Under the pieces are notes generated by a model. The model saw only the letters and a list, made by a program, of their open reading frames with translations, did no database searches and was not told the DNA's origin. From an uncultured Clostridia bacterium (GTDB lineage: Bacteria > Bacillota > Clostridia > TANB77 > CAG-508): a DNA stretch of 42,882 nucleotides. The stretch spans positions 1-42,882 of the forward strand of contig CALXJZ010000005.1 in assembly GCA_944388745.1 (NCBI GenBank), in the 5' to 3' direction. Positions within the stretch are counted from its first letter, which is position 1; each line of letters opens with the position of its first letter. Both the position numbers and the translations under genes were made by a program. Of this stretch, positions 1 to 9,067 are shown one piece after another.

Positions 1-1671
1 AAACTTGTTCTACCTTTCATAAGATTATCCATAGCTGATTGTATTTGAATTTCAGTTCTTGTATCAATTGAACTTGTTGCCTCATCTAAAATCAATATCT
101 TAGGATTTGCAAGTATAACTCTTGCAATTGTAAGCAATTGTTTTTGTCCTGCAGATATATTTGTTGATTCTTCATTTATCATAGAATTATATCCATTTGG
201 AAGTGTTTTTATGAAGTGGTGAACATGTGCTGCCTTTGCTGCTTCTACTACTTCTGTATCAGTTGCATCCTCTTTACTGTATTTAATATTATCTTTTACA
301 GTTCCACCAAATAACCATGTATCTTGTAAAACCATACCAAACATTTTACGAAGTTCGCCTCTGTCAAAATCTTTTACATTATGACCATCAACATCAATTT
401 CTCCTGAGTTAACATCGTAAAATCTCATAAGCAATTTTACCATAGTTGTCTTTCCTGCACCTGTTGGTCCAACTATTGCTATTTTTTGACCTTCTTTTAC
501 ATCTGCATTAAAATCATTGATAATCATCTTTTCTGGATCATAACCAAATTTAACATGTTTAAATTCAACATTTCCTTTTAATTTTGATGTATCAATATTT
601 CCTTTTGCAGTTATAACTTCTTCTGGTTCTTCCAAAAATTCAAATATTCTTTCTGCAGCAGCTGCCATTGATTGTAGCATACTTGAAATTTGAGCTATTT
701 GATTTATTGGTTGTGTAAATTGTTTATTGTACTGGATGAAACTTTGAATATTTCCTACTGTAATCGTTCCATTTACTGCTAAATATCCTCCAGCAACTGC
801 AACTCCCACATATCCAACATTAGATATAAAGTTTGTAATTGGGTGCATTAAACCTGATAAAAATTGTGATTTCCATGCAGACCTATATAATTCGTCGTTT
901 GCCTTTTCGAAGTCATTTGTTACTTTGTTTTCTGCATTAAATACTTTTACAATATTTAATCCTCCATAAATTTCTTCTACTTGACCATTTACATGTCCTA
1001 AATAATCTTGTTGTCTAACGAAATACTTTTGTGATTTGCTTACTATAAATTTAACTAAAATTCCTGCAATTGGTAATATTATCAATGATATTAATGTCAT
1101 CTGCCAACTTATAGAAATCATCATTACAAGTATTCCTATAATTGTACAAACTGATGTTATTATTTGAGTAATACTTTGGTTAAGGTTCATACTTAATGTA
1201 TCAATATCGTTTGTTATAACTGATAAAACTTCTCCATTAGTCTTTTTATCAAAATATTTCATTGGTAATTTATTTATTTTTATAGCTATATCATTTCTTA
1301 ATTTATATGTGATTTTTTGTGTAACTGTTGTCATTGTAAATCCTTGAACGAAGGAGAATAATGCACTAATTATATATAAAGCAATTAGAGTTAAAGCAAT
1401 TCCGTCCGACTTTCCCAAAATCTATTCCTGAACCGCCAGATAATTTACTCATTAAACCATTAAATATTTCTGTTGTAGCATTACCTAAAATCTTTGGTCC
1501 TACAATTGTAAAAATTGTACTTCCTACTGCAAATAATATTACAACAAATATAGCTATTTTATATTTTGCTAAATATGATTTTATTAATTTTTTTGTTGTT
1601 TTCTTAAAATCTTTTGCTTTCGCTGTTGTTTGATGACCTCTTCCCATAGGTCCTCCCATTGGTCCTGGCAT
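1..1671 (-). CDS. ABC exporter subunit (permease-ATPase), canonical half; +1 frameshift at CGG; 3' end outside window
   Basis: Half-transporter of the ABCB/MsbA-like type. It starts at the ATG at 1671, behind AAAGGAGGAGAG, and that ATG directly follows the partner gene's stop (TAAATG). The N-terminus is Gly/Pro/Met-rich and the first membrane segment is near residues 39-60. The frame that starts translation stops after 101 codons, but from 1403 downward the next frame runs without a stop to the window edge. That frame encodes the rest of the membrane domain and an ATPase domain with Walker A GPTGAGKTT (about 432-475), signature SAGQKQ, and Walker B ILDEATSSID with the catalytic Glu. The switch needs a +1 shift at CGG 1402-1404 (codon 90) and loses no conserved residue. 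The C-terminal end is cut by the window. The partner has a degenerate Walker B, so the two probably form a heterodimer. The substrate is unknown (drug, lipid or peptide). I see it as an active gene decoded by frameshift rather than a pseudogene. Confidence 0.85.
1402..1404 (-). other. +1 frameshift site at in-frame CGG (ABC subunit)
   Basis: Minus-strand codons read GTC GGA CGG AAT in the initiating frame. Skipping the C at 1404 gives GTC GGA GGA ATT GCT (V-G-G-I-A) and restores a long conserved frame. Without a shift the product ends 11 codons later. There is no homopolymer run and no useful P-site re-pairing (GGA to GAC). Confidence 0.75.
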
Positions 1672-3837
1672 TTACTCTCCTCCTTTCTCACCTAATTCTT
1701 CTGCAGATAATTGTGATAAAGCAATTTGTCTATATGTTTCATTGTTTTTCATTAATTCTTCATGTGTTCCTATTCCTACCATTTTACCTTCTTCTAGAAC
1801 AATTATTTTATCTGCATTTAAAATTGTACTTATTCTTTGTGCAACAATTATTACTGTTTTATCTTTTGTTTTTGTTGATAATGCTTCTCTTAATTTACTA
1901 TCTGTTTTAAAGTCTAATGCTGAGAAACTATCATCAAATACAAATATTTCTGGGTCTTTTGCAATAGCTCTTGCAATTGATAGACGTTGCTTTTGTCCTC
2001 CTGAAACATTTCCTCCACCTTGTGCAATTGGGTCTTGATATTTCTTTTCTTTACCTTCAATAAATTCAGTTGCTTGAGCAATTTCTGCTGCCATAATCAT
2101 TTGGTCGTCAGACATGTTTTCATCAGAATATTTAATATTTGATTCTATTGTTCCTGAGAATAATATTCCTTTTTGTGGTACAAATCCTATAATATCTCTT
2201 AAATCTTTTTGAGATACATCTTTAACATTTACACCATCAATACATAATTCTCCACCTGTTACATCATAAAATCTTGGTATTAGATTTACAACTGTTGATT
2301 TTCCACTTCCAGTACTTCCTATAATTGCTGTTGTCTTTCCTGGTTCTGCTGTAAAGTTAATATCCTCTAAGATTTCAGTATCTGCATCTGGGTATCTAAA
2401 TGATACATTTTTAAATTCAACTAATCCTTTTTTAGATGGGTCAAATTTCTTTGTTTCTTTCTTATCTTTTATACTTGGCTCTCTATCAATAACTTCATTT
2501 ATACGTCTTGCAGAAACTGCTGCTCTTGGAAGCATAATAGAAATCATTGAAATCATCAAGAATGCCATTACAATTTGCATTGTGTATTGGATAAATGCCA
2601 TCATGTCACCAACTTGCATTACACCTTGGTCAACATTATGTCCTCCAACCCATATAATTAATACCATAATTGAGTTCATTATAAACATTAGAAGTGGCAT
2701 CATCATTGACATTGCTCTGTTTACAAATATATTTGTTTTCATTAAATCTTTATTTGCATCGTCAAATCTTGCTTCTTCTTTCTTTTCTTTATTAAATGCT
2801 CTGATTACTGGTATACCTGTTAAGATTTCTCTTGAAACTTCATTTAGTTTATCAACTAAGTCTTGCAATTTTCTAAATCTTGGCATTGCAACTGCAAATA
2901 GTGTGGCAACAATAAATAATATTGCAATTATTGCTACTCCTATAATCCATGCCATTGAATTATCCGTACTTGTTAGAACTTTTACAAATCCACCTATACC
3001 AATAATAGGTGCATATACAACTACTCTGAATAAAATTGCTATAAGTTGTTGAATTTGTTGTATGTCATTTGTACTACGAGTAATTAAAGATGCTGTTGAA
3101 AATTCATTTAATTCAGCATTTGAAAAGCTAATTACCTTCTTGAATACTTTATCTCTTAAAGTCTTACCTAATCTTGCTGCAACTCTTGAAGATAAGAACA
3201 TTATTGAAACAGCTGATATCATACTTACAAGTGCTACTCCTAGCATTTGCAATCCAGATAATAAGATATAATCATTTTGAATTTTATCTGTGTCTACACC
3301 TAAGTTTTGATATATTTGTTTTATTGATGAAACTGCTGCTTGTTCTTTTATAGAATCACTCATTGAATTAATTTGTTTTGTAGCTTCTTCAAGCATTTGA
3401 TTTCTTTGTTCTTCAGGCATTTGAGATATTATTGTCATCTCTAGGATAGGACTAACCATAATTGATTCTAAATTTGATTTTTCTTCATCTTCTAAATCAT
3501 TTAATACATAAATAGTATCATTTTCTACATTATAGTCCTTGCCTAAATATTTGTTGATTATTTTTTCTTGTTCTTTATTAGGTTCTGAACTTACTAATGT
3601 ATAGTTATTTAGAATTTCATCATCATTTTCTGTAAATAACAATATTTTGTCCATATCTTCTTTAGAAATGATGTCAGGTACTGAACTTACAATTCCACCT
3701 GCTTGTATACCTTCATTGACTATTTTTGAGGTATAGTCTGGTAATGCTAAGTCTGCTGCTGCTTGCACACATAGTAAAATTACAATTGCTATTACTGAGC
3801 CTAAGGTTTTTTTCAAGTTTTTCAATACTTTAAGCAT
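1672..3837 (-). CDS. ABC exporter subunit (permease-ATPase), degenerate half, with large extracytoplasmic insert
   Basis: Second half-transporter, first gene of the two-gene operon. I place the start at the ATG 3835-3837 (MLKVLKNLKK), 15 codons inside the longest frame, because AAAGGAG lies at the right distance. The product is 721 residues. The first membrane segment (about 12-33) is followed by a hydrophilic insert of roughly 160 residues, presumably outside the membrane, before the remaining segments. The ATPase domain is C-terminal, with Walker A GSTGSGKST, signature VSGGQKQR and Walker B VFDDSFSALD. Asp replaces the catalytic Glu, while the partner carries Glu but has SAGQ instead of SGGQ. 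This is the pattern of heterodimeric exporters such as TM287/288 and BmrCD, with one consensus and one degenerate ATP site. The exported substrate cannot be told from the sequence. Confidence 0.9.
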   Translation of the reverse strand: MLKVLKNLKKTLGSVIAIVILLCVQAAADLALPDYTSKIVNEGIQAGGIVSSVPDIISKEDMDKILLFTENDDEILNNYTLVSSEPNKEQEKIINKYLGKDYNVENDTIYVLNDLEDEEKSNLESIMVSPILEMTIISQMPEEQRNQMLEEATKQINSMSDSIKEQAAVSSIKQIYQNLGVDTDKIQNDYILLSGLQMLGVALVSMISAVSIMFLSSRVAARLGKTLRDKVFKKVISFSNAELNEFSTASLITRSTNDIQQIQQLIAILFRVVVYAPIIGIGGFVKVLTSTDNSMAWIIGVAIIAILFIVATLFAVAMPRFRKLQDLVDKLNEVSREILTGIPVIRAFNKEKKEEARFDDANKDLMKTNIFVNRAMSMMMPLLMFIMNSIMVLIIWVGGHNVDQGVMQVGDMMAFIQYTMQIVMAFLMISMISIMLPRAAVSARRINEVIDREPSIKDKKETKKFDPSKKGLVEFKNVSFRYPDADTEILEDINFTAEPGKTTAIIGSTGSGKSTVVNLIPRFYDVTGGELCIDGVNVKDVSQKDLRDIIGFVPQKGILFSGTIESNIKYSDENMSDDQMIMAAEIAQATEFIEGKEKKYQDPIAQGGGNVSGGQKQRLSIARAIAKDPEIFVFDDSFSALDFKTDSKLREALSTKTKDKTVIIVAQRISTILNADKIIVLEEGKMVGIGTHEELMKNNETYRQIALSQLSAEELGEKGGE

Positions 3838-3891
3838 TTTTCTTCTCCTTTCTTTTCTGTCTCTATTTAGGACATTTCTCATGCGACATTT

Positions 3892-3923
3892 TGTCTCAAA
3901 TGGACCGTTTCTTAATGAGACAT
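3892..3923. repeat. Small palindromic repeat, family 1, copy A
   Basis: TGTCTC ... GGACCGTTTCTTA ... ATGAGACA, an imperfect palindrome matching copies at 7883-7915 and 11379-11410. It lies in the 5' leader of the ABC exporter operon, just downstream of the predicted transcription start. Confidence 0.7.
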
Positions 3924-3947
3924 TTTAAACTTTTTCCGTATCTTTTA

Positions 3948-3976
3948 ATTCTATATTCTTTAATATTATTTGTCAA
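3948..3976 (-). promoter_or_regulatory. Sigma-A promoter of the ABC exporter operon
   Basis: TTGACA (3971-3976), 17-base spacer, TAGAAT (3948-3953), reading towards the exporter genes. The leader of about 100 bases contains repeat copy A. Confidence 0.7.
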
Positions 3977-4052
3977 CTGGTGAATTGTGAATTTTTTGTG
4001 AACATTGATTTTACTGTTACATTTATAGCTTATCTTTTTTTATAAGGCTAAA

Positions 4053-4086
4053 AACAAGAAAAAGACCCGAAGGTCTAATTCTTGTT
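4053..4086 (-). terminator. Rho-independent terminator of lexA
   Basis: On the minus strand AGACC-TTCG-GGTCT is followed by TTTTTCTTGTTTTT. An outer arm pair AACAAGAA / TTCTTGTT extends the stem across an AA/AA internal loop. UUCG loop and T-tract are typical. Confidence 0.85.
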
Positions 4087-4108
4087 GAAAATAAATTTTG
4101 CTCTTTAC

Positions 4109-4762
4109 TTACATCTTTCTAAACACACCAGCAACTTTTCCTAAAATTTCACAAGTAGGAACAATTATTGGGTCCATAGTTGAGTTTTCAGGTTGTAATC
4201 TGATATGGTCTTTTTCTTTATAAAAAGTTTTAACAGTTGCTTCATCACCAATTAAAGCAACAACAATCTCTCCATTATTTGCTGTATTTTGTCTTTTAAC
4301 TAAAATATAATCACCATCAAGAATTCCAGCTTCAATCATGCTTTCTCCTCTAACTGTTAGCATGAAACTTTCAGAATTTCCAACAAAGTCAATTGGAATT
4401 GGAAATGTATCTGTTACATTTTCTACTGCTAAAATTGGCTCTCCAGCTGTTATCTTTCCTATGATTGGAACTTCTACTAATTCTTTTTGTGTATAGAAAT
4501 CTTTGCTTGAAGTTTTCTTTTCTTCTCCTGAACCACCTTTTAATAGTCTTAAAGTTCTTCCTTTTTTATCTTGTTTCTTAATATAACCTTTTTGCTCTAA
4601 TCTCTCTAAATAATTATGTACTGTTGCAGTTGAACTTAATCCTACCGCTTTTCCAATTTCTCTTACTGATGGTGGATATCCTTGTGTCATTATTTGTTTT
4701 TCAATAAAACGTAATATTGATTTTTCTCTATTATTTAATTCTGGTTTCTTTTTTCTTGGCAT
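4109..4762 (-). CDS. lexA: LexA, SOS-response repressor
   Basis: Transcriptional repressor of DNA-damage genes that cleaves itself when stimulated by RecA filaments. The 217-residue product has the usual family length. The winged helix-turn-helix (about residues 1-70) includes [15 protein letters not shown] and [13 protein letters not shown]. The cleavage site Ala-Gly lies in ITAGEP, the catalytic Ser in VRGESM and the catalytic Lys in ATVKTF. I chose the ATG at 4762 ([10 protein letters not shown]) because GGAGTG lies 8 bases upstream and because the promoter's -10 box lies downstream of the longer frame's ATG at 4804. A terminator follows. It probably controls itself and perhaps the radical SAM repair pair at 19.2 kb. 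Confidence 0.95.
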   Translation of the reverse strand: MPRKKKPELNNREKSILRFIEKQIMTQGYPPSVREIGKAVGLSSTATVHNYLERLEQKGYIKKQDKKGRTLRLLKGGSGEEKKTSSKDFYTQKELVEVPIIGKITAGEPILAVENVTDTFPIPIDFVGNSESFMLTVRGESMIEAGILDGDYILVKRQNTANNGEIVVALIGDEATVKTFYKEKDHIRLQPENSTMDPIIVPTCEILGKVAGVFRKM

Positions 4763-4794
4763 ATTATATTCACTCCATTCTCTCATTTTTTCAC

Positions 4795-4823
4795 ATCTTA
4801 TCATACAAACAAAAAAATGTCAA
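4795..4823 (-). promoter_or_regulatory. lexA promoter
   Basis: TTGACA (4818-4823), 17-base spacer, TAAGAT (4795-4800). The -35 is embedded in AAAATATGTTTGACA, which could be a weak LexA-type operator, but it does not match GAAC-N4-GTTC well. Confidence 0.7.
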
Positions 4824-4870
4824 ACATATTTTTGATATTTTTATAATTTTTTTTACAACTGTATTTTTAG

Positions 4871-4901
4871 AAAAAACGGCATAATTTATTATATTATACC
4901 G
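4871..4901 (-). terminator. Terminator after the coiled-coil gene
   Basis: On the minus strand CGGTATAAT ... ATTATGCCG (one mismatch, 7-base loop) is followed by TTTTTT, just past the stop at 4916. Confidence 0.75.
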
Positions 4902-4915
4902 CTTAAAAAACACTT

Positions 4916-5311
4916 CTAATTTATTCCAACAAAATCATCACCCAGATTATTTTTCCATTTTTCTAAACTCTCAATTCTAACATTTTGAAAATTCAGTCTT
5001 GACTTTTGTGCATTCATTTCACTACTTAATAGTAAACAATTTTTTCTACATTCAAAGTGCTCATCCTCTAACTTTCTACATCTGTCATCTATGTATTTTT
5101 CCATATAATTAAGTCCTTTTGATATACTTTTATCCATATTATCTAAGACATCAAATAATTCTTTTCTATCCTTATCTCTTTGTTTTTCACTATCTAACCA
5201 TCTCTTGTTATTTTCTTCCCAACGTTTATCATTCTCTTCCCATCTTTTGTTATTTTCTTTTCTGAACTCACGTAACTCAGTCAAAATTGTTTTTGCCATT
5301 ACATCCTCCAT
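4916..5311 (-). CDS. Small coiled-coil protein with Lys-Arg-Trp heptad repeats
   Basis: I do not recognise a named family. The product (131 residues from the chosen start) is hydrophilic, with no signal peptide or membrane segment. After MAKTILTELREFRKE comes a 7-residue repeat (KRWEEND, KRWEENN, KRWLDSE, KQRDKDR) that predicts a coiled coil. A second helical part follows, with Cys residues in DDRCRKLEDEHFECRKNC. The start at 5311 is preceded by AAAGGAGG at 8 bases. The longer frame's ATG at 5362 sits almost on the -10 box and is unlikely. ATG 5299 is an alternative start. The gene has its own promoter and terminator. The function is unknown, with structural or scaffold roles possible. Confidence 0.75.
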   Translation of the reverse strand: MEDVMAKTILTELREFRKENNKRWEENDKRWEENNKRWLDSEKQRDKDRKELFDVLDNMDKSISKGLNYMEKYIDDRCRKLEDEHFECRKNCLLLSSEMNAQKSRLNFQNVRIESLEKWKNNLGDDFVGIN

Positions 5312-5362
5312 CAGCATAACCTCCTTTATAACATTAAATTTCGCTAGCTCTTGATAGGTCAT

Positions 5363-5391
5363 ATTTAATCATATATTCTAGTAGATGTCAA
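5363..5391 (-). promoter_or_regulatory. Promoter of the coiled-coil gene
   Basis: TTGACA (5386-5391), 17-base spacer, TTAAAT (5363-5368). It overlaps the end of the ackA terminator region. Confidence 0.6.
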
Positions 5392-5394
5392 TAG

Positions 5395-5426
5395 AAAATC
5401 AAAAAGTTTTTAAACTTTTTGATTTT
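5395..5426 (-). terminator. Terminator of the pta-ackA operon
   Basis: Perfect 15-base inverted repeat AAAATCAAAAAGTTT / AAACTTTTTGATTTT around a 2-base centre, shortly past the ackA stop. On the minus strand it ends in GATTTTC, so the T-tract is short. Confidence 0.6.
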
Positions 5427-5464
5427 AGTTTTATATATTAGTAAAATATAGTGATATTTATAAA

Positions 5465-6655
5465 TTATTTAACAAGTCTTTCAGTTTCTTTTGCAATCAT
5501 CAACTCTTCATTTGTAGGAATAACATATACCTTAACTTTTGAACTTGGTTTTGAAATAACTTTTTCTTCTCCTCTCATGTTGTTTGCTTCTACATCAATT
5601 TCTACTCCCATAAACTCTAGTTGCTCACAAATACCTTTTCTAATATTAATTTGGTTTTCTCCTACTCCACCTGTAAATACAATATAGTCAACACCATTCA
5701 TTGCAACTGCATATTTTGCAATATAACTTGCAATAGCATATTTGAAGCTTTCCATAGCAATTTTTGCTGTTTCATTATCATTGTAGCTTTCTTGCTCAAT
5801 TACCCTAAAGTCTGGTGCTAATCCAGATATCCCAGAAACTCCTGATTCTTTATTTAAAATGTTTTCCATTTGTTCTGTAGATAATTTCTCTTTTTTCATT
5901 AAGTATAATAATATTGATGGGTCTAAATCTCCACTTCTTGTTACCATTGGAATTCCTCCAAGTGGTGTTAATCCCATACTTGTATCTACTGATTTTCCGC
6001 CTTGTACTGCACAAATGCTTGAACCTTGTCCTAAATGACATGTTACGATTTTTAAATCTTTAAGGTCTTTTCCTTCTATTTCAGCTAATCTTTGTGATAC
6101 AAACATATGAGAAGTTCCATGGAATCCATATTTTCTTATTCCATATTTTTCATAATATTCATATGGAATTGGATAGATATATCTTTCTTTTGGGATTGAT
6201 TGATGAAATGCTGTATCAAAAACTCCTACCATTGGTTTTCCTGGCATTACATTTTTACATGCTTCAATTCCTAAAATACATGCTGGATTGTGTAATGGTG
6301 CTAAATCTGAATATTCTTTTAAAACATTTTCTACATTTTCATCTATAACAACAGATTCAGAGATTTTTTCTCCTCCATGTACTAGTCTGTGTCCAATAGC
6401 TTCAATTTCATCTAAGCTATCTATTACTTTGTATTCTGGATTTGTTAATTGTTTTAATGTGAATTCTATTGCTTCTGTATGATTATATGCTGGATTGTCT
6501 ATTTTTATTTTTTGTCCATTTACTTTGTGTGTTATAAATGCTTCTTTTTCTCCTATTCTTTCATATTTTCCAGAAGCTAATACTTCTTCTGTTTCCATGT
6601 TAATTAATTGGTATTTTAGTGATGAACTACCACAATTTAAAACTAAAATTTTCAT
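5465..6655 (-). CDS. ackA: Acetate kinase, copy 1 (downstream)
   Basis: Converts acetyl phosphate and ADP to acetate and ATP, the ATP-yielding step of acetate fermentation. The length of 396 residues is normal. Motifs include the N-terminal phosphate loop [51 protein letters not shown] and FTGGVGEN. The segment usually read as MGTRSGD is MVTRSGD here, a Gly-to-Val change next to the Arg-Ser-Gly core that the second copy does not share. AGGAGG precedes the ATG. The gene lies 23 bases behind the second ackA, and both are downstream of pta. The change could alter nucleotide or substrate choice, for example towards propionate, but that is inference. Confidence 0.95.
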   Translation of the reverse strand: MKILVLNCGSSSLKYQLINMETEEVLASGKYERIGEKEAFITHKVNGQKIKIDNPAYNHTEAIEFTLKQLTNPEYKVIDSLDEIEAIGHRLVHGGEKISESVVIDENVENVLKEYSDLAPLHNPACILGIEACKNVMPGKPMVGVFDTAFHQSIPKERYIYPIPYEYYEKYGIRKYGFHGTSHMFVSQRLAEIEGKDLKDLKIVTCHLGQGSSICAVQGGKSVDTSMGLTPLGGIPMVTRSGDLDPSILLYLMKKEKLSTEQMENILNKESGVSGISGLAPDFRVIEQESYNDNETAKIAMESFKYAIASYIAKYAVAMNGVDYIVFTGGVGENQINIRKGICEQLEFMGVEIDVEANNMRGEEKVISKPSSKVKVYVIPTNEELMIAKETERLVK

Positions 6656-6678
6656 TTGATTAAATCCTCCTATTTTTC

Positions 6679-7869
6679 TTATTTTACTAATTTTAATGTT
6701 TCTCTTGCAATCATCAATTCCTCATTTGTAGGAACTACATACACTTTAACATTTGAATCTTCACTTGAAATTTCTACTTCTTCTCCTCTTATTTTGTTTT
6801 TCTCTTCATCAATTTTGACACCTAAAAATTCCAAATGCTTGCATATAGCTTCTCTTGATATTGGTCCTTTCTCACCAACACCTGCTGTAAATGTTAAAAC
6901 ATCAATGCCATTCATTGCAACAGCACATCTTGCTACATAACATGCAACTAAATAGTGAAATACATCTAAAGCTAATTTTGCATGTTTTCCACCTGATAAT
7001 GCTTCTGTTTCAATATCTCTAAAATCTACTGAAACTCCCGAAACTCCATATGCTCCAGATTCTTTATTTAGTATAAAATTCATGTCATCTGGTGTCAAAT
7101 TTTCTTTTTCCATTAAATATGTAACAATTGATGGGTCTAAATCTCCACTTCTTGTTCCCATTGGAATACCACCAAGTGGTGTCAATCCCATACTTGTTTC
7201 AACTGATTTACCACCTTTAATTGCACATACACTAGCACCTTGACCTAAATGGCAATTTACTATTTTCAAGTCTTTTATATCTTTTCCCATAATTTCTGCA
7301 ACTCTATGAGATACATATTGATGTGATGTTCCATGAAATCCATATTTTCTAACTCCATATTTTTTGTAATATTTATATGGAATTGGATAAATATATTTTT
7401 CCTTTTCTATTGTTTGATGAAAAGCTGTATCAAATACTGCAACCATTTTCATATTTGGCACAATTTTTTTACATGCTTCAATTCCTAGAATAGCTGCTGG
7501 ATTATGAAGTGGCGCTAAATCAATACATTCTTTTATTCCTTCTAAAACCTTATCATCAATTAAAACTGCATCACTAAATTTTTCTCCACCATGTACTACT
7601 CTATGGCCAATTCCACCTAATTCGTCTAGGCTTTTTATTACACCATAATGCTCATTTGTTAATCTTTTTAAAACAAATTCTATTGCTTTTTCATGATTTT
7701 TTGCTGCATGTTCAAATTTATGTTTTTCTCCATTTACTTTGTGTGTTAGGAATGAATTTGGTTGGCCTATTCTTTCAAAATATCCTTTTGCTAATACTTT
7801 TTCAGTATCCATATCAATTACTTGATATTTTAATGATGAACTTCCAGAGTTTAAAACTAAAATTTTCAT
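6679..7869 (-). CDS. ackA: Acetate kinase, copy 2 (upstream)
   Basis: Paralog of the neighbouring gene, also 396 residues, with the full set of family motifs: [62 protein letters not shown] and FTAGVGE. The canonical Gly is retained in MGTRSGD, so this copy is the better candidate for the housekeeping enzyme. A good TCCTCC complement lies just ahead of the ATG. A 33-base palindromic repeat separates it from pta. Tandem acetate kinase genes suggest duplication within the operon followed by divergence. Confidence 0.95.
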   Translation of the reverse strand: MKILVLNSGSSSLKYQVIDMDTEKVLAKGYFERIGQPNSFLTHKVNGEKHKFEHAAKNHEKAIEFVLKRLTNEHYGVIKSLDELGGIGHRVVHGGEKFSDAVLIDDKVLEGIKECIDLAPLHNPAAILGIEACKKIVPNMKMVAVFDTAFHQTIEKEKYIYPIPYKYYKKYGVRKYGFHGTSHQYVSHRVAEIMGKDIKDLKIVNCHLGQGASVCAIKGGKSVETSMGLTPLGGIPMGTRSGDLDPSIVTYLMEKENLTPDDMNFILNKESGAYGVSGVSVDFRDIETEALSGGKHAKLALDVFHYLVACYVARCAVAMNGIDVLTFTAGVGEKGPISREAICKHLEFLGVKIDEEKNKIRGEEVEISSEDSNVKVYVVPTNEELMIARETLKLVK

Positions 7870-7882
7870 ATTTTCCTCCTTG

Positions 7883-7915
7883 CATGTCTCATCAAGAAAC
7901 GTCCCAGATGAGACA
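7883..7915. repeat. Small palindromic repeat, family 1, copy B
   Basis: ATGTCTCATC / GATGAGACAT perfect 10-base arms around AAGAAACGTCCCA, filling the gap between pta and the upstream ackA and abutting the pta stop. It matches copies at 3892 and 11379. Confidence 0.8.
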
Positions 7916-8926
7916 TTATTTAGTTATATTTTGTGCTTGAACTGCTGTAATTGCTACTACTCCAGCAACATCATCACTACTGCAACCTCTTGATAAGTCA
8001 TTTACTGGTTTTGCAATACCTTGACAAAGTGGTCCATAAGCCTCAGCTTTTCCCAATCTTTGCACTAATTTATATCCAATATTTCCTGCATTTAAATCAG
8101 GAAATACTAATACATTAGCTTGACCTTTTATAGGGCTTGTTGGTGCTTTCATTTCTGCAATTTCTGGAATTATAGCTGCATCTAATTGTAGTTCTCCATC
8201 AATTTTTAAATCAGGTAATTTTTTTCTTACCTTTTCTGTTGCTTTTATTACTTTTTCAGTCAAAGCTGATTTAGCACTTCCATGTGTAGAATATGATAAC
8301 ATTGCTACTTTAGGTTCTTTTTCTACCAATTGCCTAAAACTCTTACTAGAAGAAATTGCAATTTCTGCAAGTGCCAATTCTCCTGGATTTTCATTTAAAC
8401 CACTATCAGCAAAAATAAATGTACCGTTTTCTCCATATTCACAATCTGGAACTACCATAATAAAAAATGCTGAAACAAGTTTAGTACCAGGTGCTGTTTT
8501 CAAAATTTGAAGAGCTGGTCTTAATGTGTCAGATGTAGAATGTATTGCTCCAGATACTAATCCATCTCCTTCACTTTCTTCATCTTTTAACATTAACATT
8601 CCAAAATACACTGGGTCTTTTGTTAATTCTTTTGCCTGCTCAATTGTCATTCCTTTTTCTTTTCTAAGATTATATAATAATTCTACATATTTATCATAAT
8701 CTTTTGAATTGTCTGGTTCAACTATTTTAGCATTTTCTATATTGATATTATTTTCTTTTGCCTTTTTTTCAATATTATTTTTATTTCCAATTAAAATAAT
8801 TTTTGCATATTCTTCTTTTAATACTTTCTCAGTTGCTTTTAATATACGTATATCTTCAGCTTCTGGAAGTATAATTGTTTTTATATCTTGTTTTGCTCTT
8901 TGTTTTATATCGTCTATAAAAGCCAT
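7916..8926 (-). CDS. pta: Phosphate acetyltransferase
   Basis: Makes acetyl phosphate from acetyl-CoA and phosphate, feeding the two acetate kinases encoded downstream. The length of 336 residues matches the short single-domain form, without the N-terminal DRTGG part. Family features include [65 protein letters not shown] and [26 protein letters not shown] lies just upstream of the ATG. It is the first gene of a pta-ackA-ackA operon with a strong promoter and a palindromic leader. Confidence 0.95.
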   Translation of the reverse strand: MAFIDDIKQRAKQDIKTIILPEAEDIRILKATEKVLKEEYAKIILIGNKNNIEKKAKENNINIENAKIVEPDNSKDYDKYVELLYNLRKEKGMTIEQAKELTKDPVYFGMLMLKDEESEGDGLVSGAIHSTSDTLRPALQILKTAPGTKLVSAFFIMVVPDCEYGENGTFIFADSGLNENPGELALAEIAISSSKSFRQLVEKEPKVAMLSYSTHGSAKSALTEKVIKATEKVRKKLPDLKIDGELQLDAAIIPEIAEMKAPTSPIKGQANVLVFPDLNAGNIGYKLVQRLGKAEAYGPLCQGIAKPVNDLSRGCSSDDVAGVVAITAVQAQNITK

Positions 8927-8964
8927 TTTGTTCCTCCTTCTTGTTATTTATTATTATTCTTTTT

Positions 8965-9030
8965 AGTAAGATTTATAATTATTTATAAATCTTACTTTAA
9001 CATTATATAAGTAAAAAGAGAATTTCACAA
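8965..9030 (-). promoter_or_regulatory. pta promoter with palindrome at +1
   Basis: TTGTGA (9025-9030), 17-base spacer, perfect TATAAT (9002-9007). The start point would fall near 8996, exactly where a perfect 14-base inverted repeat begins (AGTAAGATTTATAA 8965-8978, TTATAAATCTTACT 8983-8996, loop TTAT). It could be an operator or a 5' stem that stabilises the mRNA. Confidence 0.75.
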
Positions 9031-9067
9031 GCATTTTATTCAAATTTATAAAAATAGTACTTAAAAA

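Noticed and set aside
1..1671. Calling the ABC subunit (and likewise cwlJ and spoIIP) a simple pseudogene
   Set aside because: Each has only one lesion, always +1 and always at an in-frame CGG, with everything downstream intact. Random decay would give mixed lesions.
4800..4850. LexA box upstream of lexA
   Set aside because: CAAACATATTTTTG and similar stretches are only partly palindromic and do not match the GAAC-N4-GTTC consensus well enough to annotate.
4763..5362. Longer starts for lexA (4804) and the coiled-coil gene (5362)
   Set aside because: Both ATGs overlap or precede the promoter -10 boxes and lack ribosome sites.
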